This document shows positions 1-7,138 of a stretch of DNA of 64,000 nucleotides, in pieces. This DNA comes from Fimenecus sp963590415. GTDB lineage: Bacteria > Bacillota > Clostridia > Oscillospirales > Acutalibacteraceae. The notes beneath the pieces are model-generated. The model was not told the DNA's origin and made no database searches. It saw only the letters and a program-made list of their open reading frames with translations. How positions within the stretch are numbered: the stretch's first letter is position 1; every line of letters begins with the position of its first letter. Made by a program: the position numbers and the translations under genes. The DNA is taken from NCBI GenBank assembly GCA_963590415.1, contig CAVAPB010000011.1:1-64000 (forward strand). Direction: 5' to 3'.

Positions 1-36
1 ATTAAAATGTTTAACATATTAAAAATTACATAATAA

Positions 37-112
37 CGGGGTGTAGCGCAGTTGGTAGCGCGCTTGCTTTGGGAGCAAGATGCCGGGTGTTCGAGTCACC
101 TCACTCCGACCA
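37..112 (+). tRNA. tRNA-Pro (anticodon UGG)
   Basis: A complete 76-nt cloverleaf. The acceptor stem CGGGGTG pairs with CACTCCG and the encoded ACCA end follows. The anticodon arm CTTGC/GCAAG closes the loop TTTGGGA, which puts TGG at positions 34-36 and G at position 37, as expected for proline. The T arm contains GTTCGAGTC. The 3' half is the attachment site of the 19-kb element to the right, and the tRNA stays intact because the element carries an identical copy of this half. Confidence 0.95.
68..112 (+). repeat. attL: 45-bp direct repeat within the 3' end of tRNA-Pro
   Basis: These 45 bases, from the anticodon loop to the CCA end, recur without a mismatch at 19086-19130. The bases just outside differ on both sides (C67 against G19085; A113 against T19131), so the repeat is exactly bounded. 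Tyrosine recombinases commonly use tRNA 3' ends as attachment sites, and two such genes follow directly. Confidence 0.93.
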
Positions 113-151
113 AAAATCCTCTGAAACGGCTCGGTTTCAGAGGATTTTTTC
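113..151. terminator. Bidirectional rho-independent terminator just inside attL
   Basis: The stem AATCCTCTGAAAC / GTTTCAGAGGATT is flanked by A and T runs on its two sides. It can end tRNA-Pro transcription (+) and the integrase operon (-). It replaces the tRNA's original terminator, which now lies beyond attR. Confidence 0.88.
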
Positions 152-178
152 TTTGTCTACTGCATCTCAAATTTTGAC
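151..178 (-). repeat. Element-internal 28-bp repeat, copy 1
   Basis: Begins CTTTGTCTACTGC and ends AAATTTTGAC. It matches copy 3 (16553-16580) at 24 of 28 positions, and a second diverged copy lies at 3958-3985. It sits between the attL terminator and the end of the first integrase gene. Its function is unknown; recombinase arm sites or a remnant of modular cargo exchange are possible. Confidence 0.55.
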
Positions 179-194
179 AGGGTGACTTTTTCGG

Positions 195-1646
195 TCACCC
201 TGTCATTTTCTCTTTTTCCGCCTTGATTTGCGCCTTAACCTCTGCAATCATTTCCGCGAGCTTTTCTTCGCATTCCTCGCGCGTTTTCGCGTAGATATTG
301 TGGCTTTCCCGCTTGCCGTAGGCATTGGTTGGTGTGTACCGTCCCTCGTAGAGGTGGTCGTTAATCATGGTGACACAGCCCGTCCCGGGTTTGCGTATTT
401 TCGGCTTGTACGGCGTGAATTCGATTGGGGCGGTATCTTTCCTTGCCGACGGCTGAGCCGTCGGCATTTGGGCGTCTGTGCCGCCGATTTTGCGGTCTAT
501 ATGCACCGCCGCCTGCCTTTGCATAGTATCGGTGATATGGCTGTAAATATCCAGCGTGGTTGCTGATGACACATGACCTATAGTTGCCGAAAGAGTTTTC
601 ACATCCATACCGTGCTCCAGCGCCATGGTCGCAAATGTGTGACGCAAATCGTGAAAGCGCACCTTTTTACAGCCTGCCCGTTCCAAGATCAGTTGTAACC
701 GTTTTCTAACCGATGACGGATTTCTCGGTCTGCCGTTATCAGTCGGTGACGGAAACATCCATTCCGAATCCACCGTTTCCTTATACGCCACAAGGGTTTT
801 CAAGAGTGACGGTGGCAAAATACCAGTGCGTATTGAGGCTTTTGTTTTCGGCGCCGATATAATCACCTCTGCCTTGATGATATATACCTGCCGTTCAATG
901 CGAAGCTCTCCTGTTGCGAAGTCGAGGTCGCTCCATTTGAGCGCTAATATTTCACCGCGCCGCATTCCCGTACCGAGCTCCAGCAGAAAGAGCTCATAAT
1001 ATCCCTCTTCCTTTGCCTGATGCAGAAACCGCAGAATCTCATTTTGCGTCAGCACCTGCATCTCACGCGCTTTTTTCGGCGGCAGTTTACAGCCGACAGC
1101 GGGATTGGTGCGAATTAAGCCCTCCTGCACCGCCCGCTGTAAAGCTGTGCGGCAGTTGGCATGTATCCCCCTTATCGTTCTGTCCGAAAGTCCCTTTCCG
1201 TAGGTTTTTGCGTGCAGTTTTCTTCCGTCTGTCTTTTCTTTTGCGTAGAATTGCTGTAAATCCGACTGTGACAGCCTGTTCAGCAGAATTTTTCCGATTT
1301 CGGGAATGATATGATTGTAAATGCGGTTTTCATAGTCGGTTCTTGTGGTAATGCGGAGAGTGTGCCGGCAGTAGGTCTGATACCAGAAGTCGATCCAATC
1401 CCCGAACGGCATATCCGCCTTGATTCTGTCGGAAGAGCGTCCGTACTGTTCTTTCAGCGCTTCGAGCTTAGTGGAACATTCTGTTTTTGTTTTCGCCGTT
1501 ACGCATTTTGTAATAGGCAGGCTTTTCTCATTGTACCCGACAACAATTCTTCCTTCCCACCGACCATCTTTCCGCAGGCGTAATGTGCCCTCACCATTTT
1601 TTCTTTTTTTAGCGATTGGTATCATCTCCTTCAAGCATAATCTCAT
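195..1646 (-). CDS. Tyrosine recombinase/integrase with a second DNA-binding domain at its C terminus
   Basis: Site-specific recombinase that probably catalyses integration at or excision from tRNA-Pro. Over 483 residues there is an N-terminal AP2-like arm-binding domain (about 15-65), a SAM-like core-binding domain (about 80-175) and a catalytic domain with R229, H332-x-x-R335, H358 and the nucleophile Y368. A tail (about 422-470) resembles the N-terminal domain again (YEGR, then T-R-E-E-C-x-x-K-L), which is unusual. The chosen start has GGGGAG eight bases upstream; the next Met (1625) touches AAGGAG and is less likely. It overlaps the upstream integrase gene by 38 bases. Confidence 0.93.
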   Translation of the reverse strand: MRLCLKEMIPIAKKRKNGEGTLRLRKDGRWEGRIVVGYNEKSLPITKCVTAKTKTECSTKLEALKEQYGRSSDRIKADMPFGDWIDFWYQTYCRHTLRITTRTDYENRIYNHIIPEIGKILLNRLSQSDLQQFYAKEKTDGRKLHAKTYGKGLSDRTIRGIHANCRTALQRAVQEGLIRTNPAVGCKLPPKKAREMQVLTQNEILRFLHQAKEEGYYELFLLELGTGMRRGEILALKWSDLDFATGELRIERQVYIIKAEVIISAPKTKASIRTGILPPSLLKTLVAYKETVDSEWMFPSPTDNGRPRNPSSVRKRLQLILERAGCKKVRFHDLRHTFATMALEHGMDVKTLSATIGHVSSATTLDIYSHITDTMQRQAAVHIDRKIGGTDAQMPTAQPSARKDTAPIEFTPYKPKIRKPGTGCVTMINDHLYEGRYTPTNAYGKRESHNIYAKTREECEEKLAEMIAEVKAQIKAEKEKMTG

Positions 1647-2784
1647 CCATAAAGCTCCCCACGATAGCGGAAGCGTTTCTCTGCATATCGGTGGTCACAT
1701 GGGTGTAGGTGTCCAGCGTAAAGCTGGCGTTGGTATGCCCGAGGATTCCCGACAGGGTTTTCGCATCCACGCCGCCCGCCAGCGCGTGAGTGGCGAAGGT
1801 GTGGCGCAGATCGTGGAACCGAATCAGCGGAAGCTCCGCCTGTTTTAACAGTGTTTTTAATCGGTGGTAAGCATAGTCGGGGTGCATCGGTTTTTCAGGC
1901 TCATAGATATTCGGGAATATCCATTCGCTGACTGCCGTTTCTTTTCGCTTCCGCAGAAGTTCCGCAGTGCTCGGCGGCAGGACAATCGTGCGCGTTCCCG
2001 TCTCGGTTTTGGTTTCGCCGATATTCAATCCGCCGCCTTTCCTTTTAGCAACCGAGCGCCTCACTTTCAGCTTTCCGTTTTCCGCATCGAAGTCCTCCCA
2101 CTTCAGTCCGCAGATTTCACCCCGCCGCAGTCCTGTGGTCAGCTCGGTGTAGAAGAAATCGTACCACCGCTCATCCTGTCGGATGCGCTGCATGAATCGC
2201 TCAAGCTGTTCATCATTGAGTATCTGCTTCGGCGGATAATTGTTTTTGGGAATCGTTGTGCCGACCGTTGGGTTTTTAACAATCAGCCGTAGACGCACCG
2301 CCATATCCAGCGCTTCGTGCAGCATCATATGAATACCGCGCACCATGCTGTCGGCAAGCTCTGTGCCGTGCAGCTTGTCTGGTTTCACACGACCTTTCTT
2401 TTTGACGGTGTTATAGAATTTTTGAAGTTCCTGCGTGGTCAGCACCGACAAAGGTCTGTCGCCGAGATACGGTTTGATTTGATTTTTAATCATCGCTTTG
2501 TATGAATCAAGCGTGCTTTCACGAATCGTGAAGATCATATATTCATTGATCCATCGGTCGAGCCATTCGCCGAGCGTCATATTCGAATCCTCGGTGAGGT
2601 CGGCATCGCGGTACATCTCGATGCAGTCGTGGAGCTTTACGATTAACTCCTTTTGTGTTCGGGCAAGCACATAGCGGTGAATCGGATCTCCGTTCTTTTT
2701 GTGACCGACAACGACGCGGCCTTCCCATCTTCCGTCTTCGCGCTTGCGCACCATACCGTCTCCCGACGGTCTTCGCTTTGCCAT
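1609..2784 (-). CDS. Tyrosine recombinase/integrase (second, tandem)
   Basis: A 391-residue integrase of the Tn916/phage type. It has an AP2-like N-terminal domain (GDGMVRKREDGRWEGR), a core-binding domain and a catalytic domain with R220, H324-x-x-R327, H350 and Y360. The start at 2784 is set by GAAAGGATG upstream; the frame is open for another 71 codons but that extension runs through repeats and has no good site. The gene overlaps the next integrase, so the two are probably co-expressed. It is related to but distinct from its neighbour. Whether both act on one att site or one is a relic cannot be told from sequence. Confidence 0.93.
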   Translation of the reverse strand: MAKRRPSGDGMVRKREDGRWEGRVVVGHKKNGDPIHRYVLARTQKELIVKLHDCIEMYRDADLTEDSNMTLGEWLDRWINEYMIFTIRESTLDSYKAMIKNQIKPYLGDRPLSVLTTQELQKFYNTVKKKGRVKPDKLHGTELADSMVRGIHMMLHEALDMAVRLRLIVKNPTVGTTIPKNNYPPKQILNDEQLERFMQRIRQDERWYDFFYTELTTGLRRGEICGLKWEDFDAENGKLKVRRSVAKRKGGGLNIGETKTETGTRTIVLPPSTAELLRKRKETAVSEWIFPNIYEPEKPMHPDYAYHRLKTLLKQAELPLIRFHDLRHTFATHALAGGVDAKTLSGILGHTNASFTLDTYTHVTTDMQRNASAIVGSFMDEIMLEGDDTNR

Positions 2785-2855
2785 AGTATCACATCCTTTC
2801 GCAGTACAACACAATACCACATACATGGCGGAATATCCAGCTAAATTTGCGGTAA

Positions 2856-2908
2856 AATTCGCAACCCCTAAATCAGCGAGGTTAAAATTCGAGCAACCCC
2901 TAAATCGC
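2856..2908 (+). repeat. Two direct repeats upstream of the integrase genes
   Basis: Copies at 2856-2876 and 2886-2908 share AAAATTCG and CAACCCCTAAATC, differing by a two-base insertion. They lie in the 260-bp gap between the HTH gene and the integrase start, where recombinase arm sites or a regulator's operators would be expected. The rest of this gap shows no gene. Confidence 0.6.
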
Positions 2909-3044
2909 AGTTTTTGTTGCCATCCGTAAAAGCCCTGCAAACCCTTGCGCGGTCGGCGTTGCCGTCCGCTGTTCCCTGCGAGGGGAAAGCAAGGCAACCC
3001 CTCGCTTTCTCCTGCTTATTTTCGTACAGAGCGTAAAACTGCCG

Positions 3045-3485
3045 TTATACCGCCGATTTCCCGTGTTTGCGGTCAAATTCGGCGAGTTTTTTCAAAGCTG
3101 ACTGACACCGAACTTCTTCGTGCAGCCGTATCAGCTGTTGCTCGTAATACTGCGCCAATGCTTCCCTAATCGGGCGTATTGTATAGCGCAAATTGCCGTT
3201 GCGTTTTTCTCCGTTTTGGGTGATGACGGAAGTCGTCTCGGCAGTAATTAACTGCTTTTCAATCAGGCTGTCTACATATTTCTTGACGGTGTTTTTGCTC
3301 ATGCCGACAGCGTTGCCAATCGTTTTGTAGCTTGGATGGCACTGAAAGGTTTTTCGATTTTCACATCGGAGCAGATACGCATAGACAGCAATCTCACCGC
3401 TGCTCAGTCCCAAACAAAATATTTCATTCGGCACGGGGAAATAATCCTTTAGTGCGTCCCGTTTCGGATAGCGATTGTATTTCAT
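3045..3485 (-). CDS. Helix-turn-helix (winged-helix) protein of integrative elements
   Basis: 146 residues. The pattern LSSGEIAVYAYLLRCEN followed by GNAVGMSKNTVKKYVDSL (about 55-80) is a winged helix-turn-helix like those of replication-initiator or regulatory proteins in Clostridial ICEs. The C terminus is charged and helical (about 105-146). The start codon overlaps the stop of the Xis-like gene (ATGA), so the two are translationally coupled. A role in element control or replication is inference. Confidence 0.75.
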   Translation of the reverse strand: MKYNRYPKRDALKDYFPVPNEIFCLGLSSGEIAVYAYLLRCENRKTFQCHPSYKTIGNAVGMSKNTVKKYVDSLIEKQLITAETTSVITQNGEKRNGNLRYTIRPIREALAQYYEQQLIRLHEEVRCQSALKKLAEFDRKHGKSAV

Positions 3486-3691
3486 TTACCGCCTCCCGAA
3501 TGTTCGTCTACCCATTTGCGGAATTTCTCTTTCGGTACGATGAGCCGCGAGCCGATACGCAACGACGGAAACCCTTTCTCGTGCATCAGCTCGTAGCAGC
3601 TTGAGATGGAGATGCCGAGGAGCTTGGCTACCGTTTCAGCATTAAGGAACAGTGGCAGATCCTCATAAGCGGTGTAAACAGATTCTTTCAT
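3482..3691 (-). CDS. Excisionase-like MerR-fold DNA-binding protein
   Basis: 69 residues with the pattern LNAETVAKLLGISISSCYELMHEKGFPSLRIGSRLIVP, split here only by its helices: a typical winged-helix excisionase/HTH_17 fold in which a recognition helix is followed by the R-I-G-x-R-x-x-V wing. Such proteins bend att DNA and direct the integrase towards excision. It is preceded by a good ribosome binding site (GGAGGAAAAACC) and overlaps the downstream HTH gene by four bases. A hairpin with a T run lies 80 bases upstream. Confidence 0.85.
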   Translation of the reverse strand: MKESVYTAYEDLPLFLNAETVAKLLGISISSCYELMHEKGFPSLRIGSRLIVPKEKFRKWVDEHSGGGK

Positions 3692-3767
3692 TGGTTTTTC
3701 CTCCTGTTAAATTCACACGGTTTTTCGCCGTGTTATGTAGAGGACTGCTGTTTTGCAAAACAAAAAG

Positions 3768-3822
3768 ACCCGCACTCAATCCCGATGCTGATCTGCATCG
3801 GTGATTATGTAAGTGCGAGTCC
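3768..3822 (-). terminator. Long imperfect hairpin with T run upstream of the excisionase gene
   Basis: On the minus strand the arms GACTCGCACTT and AGTGCGGGTC, with an inner stem CGATGC/GCATCG, form a long hairpin followed by TTTTTGTTTT. This is terminator-like and lies in the leader of the Xis-like gene. It could stop read-through from the cargo or act as an attenuator. Confidence 0.65.
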
Positions 3823-3957
3823 GAAACTCAAAACAGAAATATGTGTATTCAATTATCAGTTGCTTTCTTCATTTGCAGTATAACATACCGGGGAAATTCT
3901 GTCAAGTTTTTTGCGCCAACAGTGTATATTCCGGCGCTTTTGCGGGAATACTGTTTT

Positions 3958-3985
3958 CTTTGTTTTCTGCGGTGCAGATTTTAAC
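3958..3985 (-). repeat. Element-internal 28-bp repeat, copy 2 (diverged)
   Basis: Matches copy 3 at 24 of 28 positions (CTTTGT, CTGCGGTGCA and ATTTT blocks). It lies in the non-coding stretch beside the excisionase operon. Confidence 0.5.
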
Positions 3986-4052
3986 CGTGCTGTGTCGAAC
4001 TGAAAATTGCAAGGCCAAACCGCGAAATCGGCTCGGCCTTGTTTCTGCAAAT

Positions 4053-4330
4053 TCAATCCTCTGACGGCTCGTACAACACTTCGGTCATGATTCTCGCCGC
4101 GAGCTTAAAGCCGCTGATAAACGCTTCACGCTCATTCATACCCTGCAGTTCCGCCTCGCAGTCTTTGAGCTTTTCAAAGATTTCTTTATGCTGAGAACCG
4201 TGAGCGTCGGTATCAAGCTGTCCTGATGCCGAATAACATAGCTCAACACTTCGCTGTAAGCACTCCCGCGCTTAAAACTGTGTTCGTGCGGAACGATATT
4301 GCCGTAGTACAGATCTTCAAGCGTTGTCAT
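4053..4330 (-). pseudogene. Frameshifted small gene (DUF6809-like)
   Basis: The first half reads TTLEDLYYGNIVPHEHSFKR; the second half, in another frame, continues HKEIFEKLKDCEAELQG and then EAFISGFKLAARIMTEVL to a TGA at 4053. Together they match the pattern of a small family common on Clostridial mobile elements (DUF6809 by memory). The frames break near 4165-4175, after HQDSLIPT. The start at 4330 has GAGGTGG seven bases upstream. It overlaps the previous gene by 14 bases, so it was once its operon partner. A sequencing error is the alternative to true decay. Confidence 0.7.
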
Positions 4331-4580
4331 TTTCATTCCACCTCACATAAGAAGAGGACGACATGTCATCGGTCATACCCGACACCGTGTCGCCATCATT
4401 TTTCATTTTCTCTGCCGCAATCAGCGCGTGCTTGACAAGCAGCATTTCAAGCCAAGTACGCTCGTCGTATTCCGACGGATGCCCATTTTGGAGGAAGTCT
4501 TTCATAACTTCTCCCAAGATGCCGTACTTTTCTCCCGCACTTTCTCCTCGGAACAATTCTTCTAAACTCATCTGTGCCAT
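4317..4580 (-). CDS. Small hypothetical protein of the element
   Basis: An 87-residue acidic protein without a recognised domain (SLEELFRGESAGEKYGILGE, then TWLEMLLVKHALIAAEKMKN). The start at 4580 follows AAAGGAGGTGCTGAT; an upstream Met at 4646 has no site. The leader TGTTGTGTACTGCAAAGGAGG resembles that of the second integrase (GTGTTGTACTGCGAAAGGATG), so the two may share a promoter type. It is followed, with a 14-base overlap, by the broken DUF6809-like gene; such pairs are usual on Clostridial elements. Function unknown. Confidence 0.7.
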   Translation of the reverse strand: MAQMSLEELFRGESAGEKYGILGEVMKDFLQNGHPSEYDERTWLEMLLVKHALIAAEKMKNDGDTVSGMTDDMSSSSYVRWNENDNA

Positions 4581-4642
4581 ATCAGCACCTCCTTTGCAGT
4601 ACACAACAGTACCATAAAGGGTTGAAGAAGTCCAGAGAATTT

Positions 4643-5473
4643 TCATTCAAAATCGTACCAATCTTTATACGTGGTATTGGTATAGGAATCAGATGATTTT
4701 GACAAATTACATTCACGACACAACAACTGTATGTTACAAACGTCATTTAAGCCGCCTTCATGCAAAGAAATTATATGGTCATAATGAACAGCATTTCCAT
4801 CTTCGCAATCAAACGCTCCGGATAGATTTTTGCCACAACAAACACATCGTCTGCGATCTCTGAATTTAACCGCTCTCTTTACTCATAACGGAATATTACA
4901 CCGTGGAAATATTGAACTGTTTCCAGAGGACATATAATAATTGAATCTATATAGGAAATCCCTATTTTGAAACAAAATATAAAATAGTTCTCTGGATAAT
5001 TGCAAAATAATATCCTCTAAATTCCCATCGAAAGAGGTAAAATCATTATAAGCATCAATAATAAATTCGAAATCGTTGCGCAATAAATACTGAAAGAATG
5101 TCTCATGTTTAATTTCAAACATTCTGAACAGATCGTCCACCTCAAAGCTCAATCCCAGATGTTGACCATCATAATTAAATGCTTCAGCAAGTTTATTGGG
5201 TTTATCCAAATAACTCAACTCGTCATATTTTTGCTGTATTTCTTCAATATCTTTTTCTGCATCTTCAAACATCAATTTATTTATTGCAAACTCACAAAAA
5301 CCATGTAAAGCAGAATATTTTGGAAAGTTATCAACTTCACATTCAAAAAATGGTTCTGTAAACTGTGCCCCAGTGGAGGACCAATCGATTGAGTCAATAA
5401 AACGATAAAGAAGCCTATCAACGATATCACAATAGTAATAAACCTTATGATAGCTCATGTTAATGTCGCGCAT
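4643..5473 (-). pseudogene. HNH endonuclease gene split by an in-frame TGA
   Basis: The first 196 codons (5473-4883) encode an unrecognised acidic, helical protein. After a TGA at 4883-4885 the same frame continues for 79 codons with an HNH nuclease domain: RRRCVCCGKN, VHYDHIISLHEGGLNDVCN and QLLCRECNLSKS, with zinc CxxC pairs and the DH catalytic motif. The second part has no start codon with a ribosome site. I infer one original protein of about 275 residues with a C-terminal HNH domain, now truncated by a nonsense mutation. The first part may begin at Met 5458, which overlaps the deformylase remnant's TGA. Suppression or a sequencing error cannot be excluded. Confidence 0.72.
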
Positions 5474-5755
5474 AATATCCTGATAGCACTTGTATTTGTG
5501 AGAGTCGCCGAGTAGAGAAAGAAATTTTCTTCGGTGCCATACGGCCCTGACTTTTTGATAATTTCGGGATTGAATATCGTCATATATGTACCTTCATTAT
5601 CAAACACAATTATCCGCTTGCTAACACCACCCACATTTGCCGCCATACCGACACAACTGTCTTGATTATCAACCAGCATGACTAGCACTGACTGAGCGAC
5701 TTGCTAGTATTCTTTTGTCGCTACCTCCGACTTTCCTGTAAGGTATATCGGATCA
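5455..5755 (-). pseudogene. Decayed peptide deformylase gene
   Basis: The reading DPIYLTGKSEVATKEY, a TAG stop, QVAQSVLVMLVDNQDSCVGM, AANVGGVSKRIIVFDNEG and IFNPEIIKKSGPYGTEE follows the standard peptide deformylase order, including a form of motif I (G-x-G-x-A-A-N). After TEE the frame breaks; another frame gives FLSLLGDSHKYKCYQDI, which fits motif II (C-L-S-L). The Cys of motif II and the HExxH motif are missing, so no active enzyme is made. It lies between the HEPN-like gene and the broken HNH gene. Deformylase copies on mobile elements can act as spare housekeeping or resistance genes; this one is a relic. Confidence 0.75.
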
Positions 5756-6487
5756 TGTACCTGTCGTTTGATCATGTGCTTTTTCTCCCCGTAGTTGAGA
5801 CAATATAAACTCATATATATTGACATCTGGTGAATTATCAACCATTCTATATTTTGAATCCTCCGGAATATTCAAATCATCAGAAATATAGTCTTCAGGA
5901 TATCCTTTCAATATCAGCAGTTCTTTGGCTGACAAAATCTTAAAGTGTATGTCACACGCTAATATGTGATCATCCAGGGAGAAAGAAAATCGATTTTTCA
6001 ATTCATCGATCAACATCGAAGAAATCATTTTTAATATCAAGTTATATATTATGTCGGATATTTTATCGTAAAGGAGAAGCGAGGTATCATCTTCGGCGAG
6101 AGGGCATAATATCTCTTTCCCATTCTCAACATTTACAAGATTTATTGCAGCAATATTTGCGTGTGCATATAAATTCCTTATTTTTCTTATGCAGTGATCA
6201 CCAGTATTCAAAAAATCATGTTCAACTGCTGTTATAATTCCATTATCAAATATTTTCTCGAAAACTTGCTGTAAATTCGAATTATAATCATTAGTTATAG
6301 ACTTAGAGACATTTTCCAAGCAATTAAAAAGAACGGTAATTGCCGCAAATCCTTTTTCTAAACGATACAATTCCTCACTTTGATATAAACATGTTGCATT
6401 AAAATGCGAATACACCCATAAATAATCTAAAACCGTTTGCTTATCGCATAACTCCACTTTTTCTCTATGCTCCTCCCGCTGATACAC
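5753..6487 (-). CDS. HEPN-like protein (possible RNase)
   Basis: 244 residues, mostly helical. R104-N-L-Y-A-H109 within a helix fits the R-x4-6-H active-site motif of HEPN ribonucleases, common in abortive-infection and toxin systems. The rest is not recognised. The annotated start is GTG at 6487; a GGGAGGAG lies just inside it and may serve a later GTG (residue 11), so the N terminus is uncertain. It is fifth in a minus-strand series that starts with the GHKL ATPase, 132 bases after the previous gene. An effector role is inference; the assignment rests on one short motif and fold type. Confidence 0.6.
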   Translation of the reverse strand: MYQREEHREKVELCDKQTVLDYLWVYSHFNATCLYQSEELYRLEKGFAAITVLFNCLENVSKSITNDYNSNLQQVFEKIFDNGIITAVEHDFLNTGDHCIRKIRNLYAHANIAAINLVNVENGKEILCPLAEDDTSLLLYDKISDIIYNLILKMISSMLIDELKNRFSFSLDDHILACDIHFKILSAKELLILKGYPEDYISDDLNIPEDSKYRMVDNSPDVNIYEFILSQLRGEKAHDQTTGT

Positions 6488-6619
6488 ATTTTATCTTACA
6501 GAGAAAGTGTTCTCACTACTACAGACTAAAATCTTTACACAAATAATGTTTACCTCTACACAAAGGTTTGGAAATATATCGTGGAATATTATCAATCATT
6601 TCTTCGGTAACTGCCTTTG

Positions 6620-7138
6620 TTACACATTTACGACTCCGCGTGTTGTAATACTGTCTGCAGAGTTGTCACGCTTCACACACCTGCTTAGTTCCGTAATGAA
6701 ATTACTGACGGATGAGATTGTTCCGTCGTTCAAAATTTCATCCAAATGAGAAACAACTACTTTGGAGAAATCTAGCATTTCGTCATGATATGGTATTAAC
6801 AGCAGTTTGCTTTCTCCAGAATATTTCCACTTTGATACATCTTCAAGAGTTGCAACAAACTCAACGAAAGCTTTATAACTAAATGACCAATCAACTCCGT
6901 TAAGGCATACAACATTGTTCATGTCGGGATATCTATCACCGCTCCAGTAAGCACCGTAACCAGGCAAATAAAAATTAATATTATTTCCTGTCAAATGATG
7001 AAAATAATTTAACGATTTCAAAATAATATTTCCAGTATTCAAATCAGGTCGAGTGATTAAAACACCTATTGTATCTTCGACAAACTCATTTGTCCGAATA
7101 TGCTTAAGCATTTCTGTATATGTAATTGCGTCAATCAT
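6620..7138 (-). CDS. Unknown protein coupled to the C5 methyltransferase
   Basis: 172 residues, not recognised. It looks like a soluble alpha/beta protein: strand-like segments IGVLITRPDL, NINFYLPGYGAYW and ESKLLLIPYHDEML alternate with helices. Its ATG follows the methyltransferase TAA directly (TAAATG), so the two are almost certainly co-translated. Its steady linkage to the kinase/receiver/methyltransferase genes here suggests a part in the same system, perhaps as sensor or effector, but nothing in the sequence shows a catalytic motif. Confidence 0.7.
   Translation of the reverse strand: MIDAITYTEMLKHIRTNEFVEDTIGVLITRPDLNTGNIILKSLNYFHHLTGNNINFYLPGYGAYWSGDRYPDMNNVVCLNGVDWSFSYKAFVEFVATLEDVSKWKYSGESKLLLIPYHDEMLDFSKVVVSHLDEILNDGTISSVSNFITELSRCVKRDNSADSITTRGVVNV

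Larger units (their letters stand above)
3692..4052. other. Non-coding stretch between the Xis-like gene and the small-gene remnant
   Basis: About 360 bases with no credible gene. It holds the terminator-like hairpin at 3768-3822 and the diverged repeat at 3958-3985. On the minus strand the promoter for the Xis-like operon may lie here, but no clear -35/-10 pair was found. Confidence 0.5.

Noticed and set aside
1013..2505. Plus-strand open frames across the integrase genes
   Set aside because: They are antisense to two clear tyrosine recombinases, lack ribosome sites and match no family.
2856..2908. Possible CRISPR repeats
   Set aside because: Only two diverged copies with a ten-base gap; no array, no cas genes in the window.
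5455..5688. Stand-alone 77-residue gene with GTG start
   Set aside because: It is the open middle part of a decayed peptide deformylase: the same reading continues upstream past a stop and downstream in another frame.
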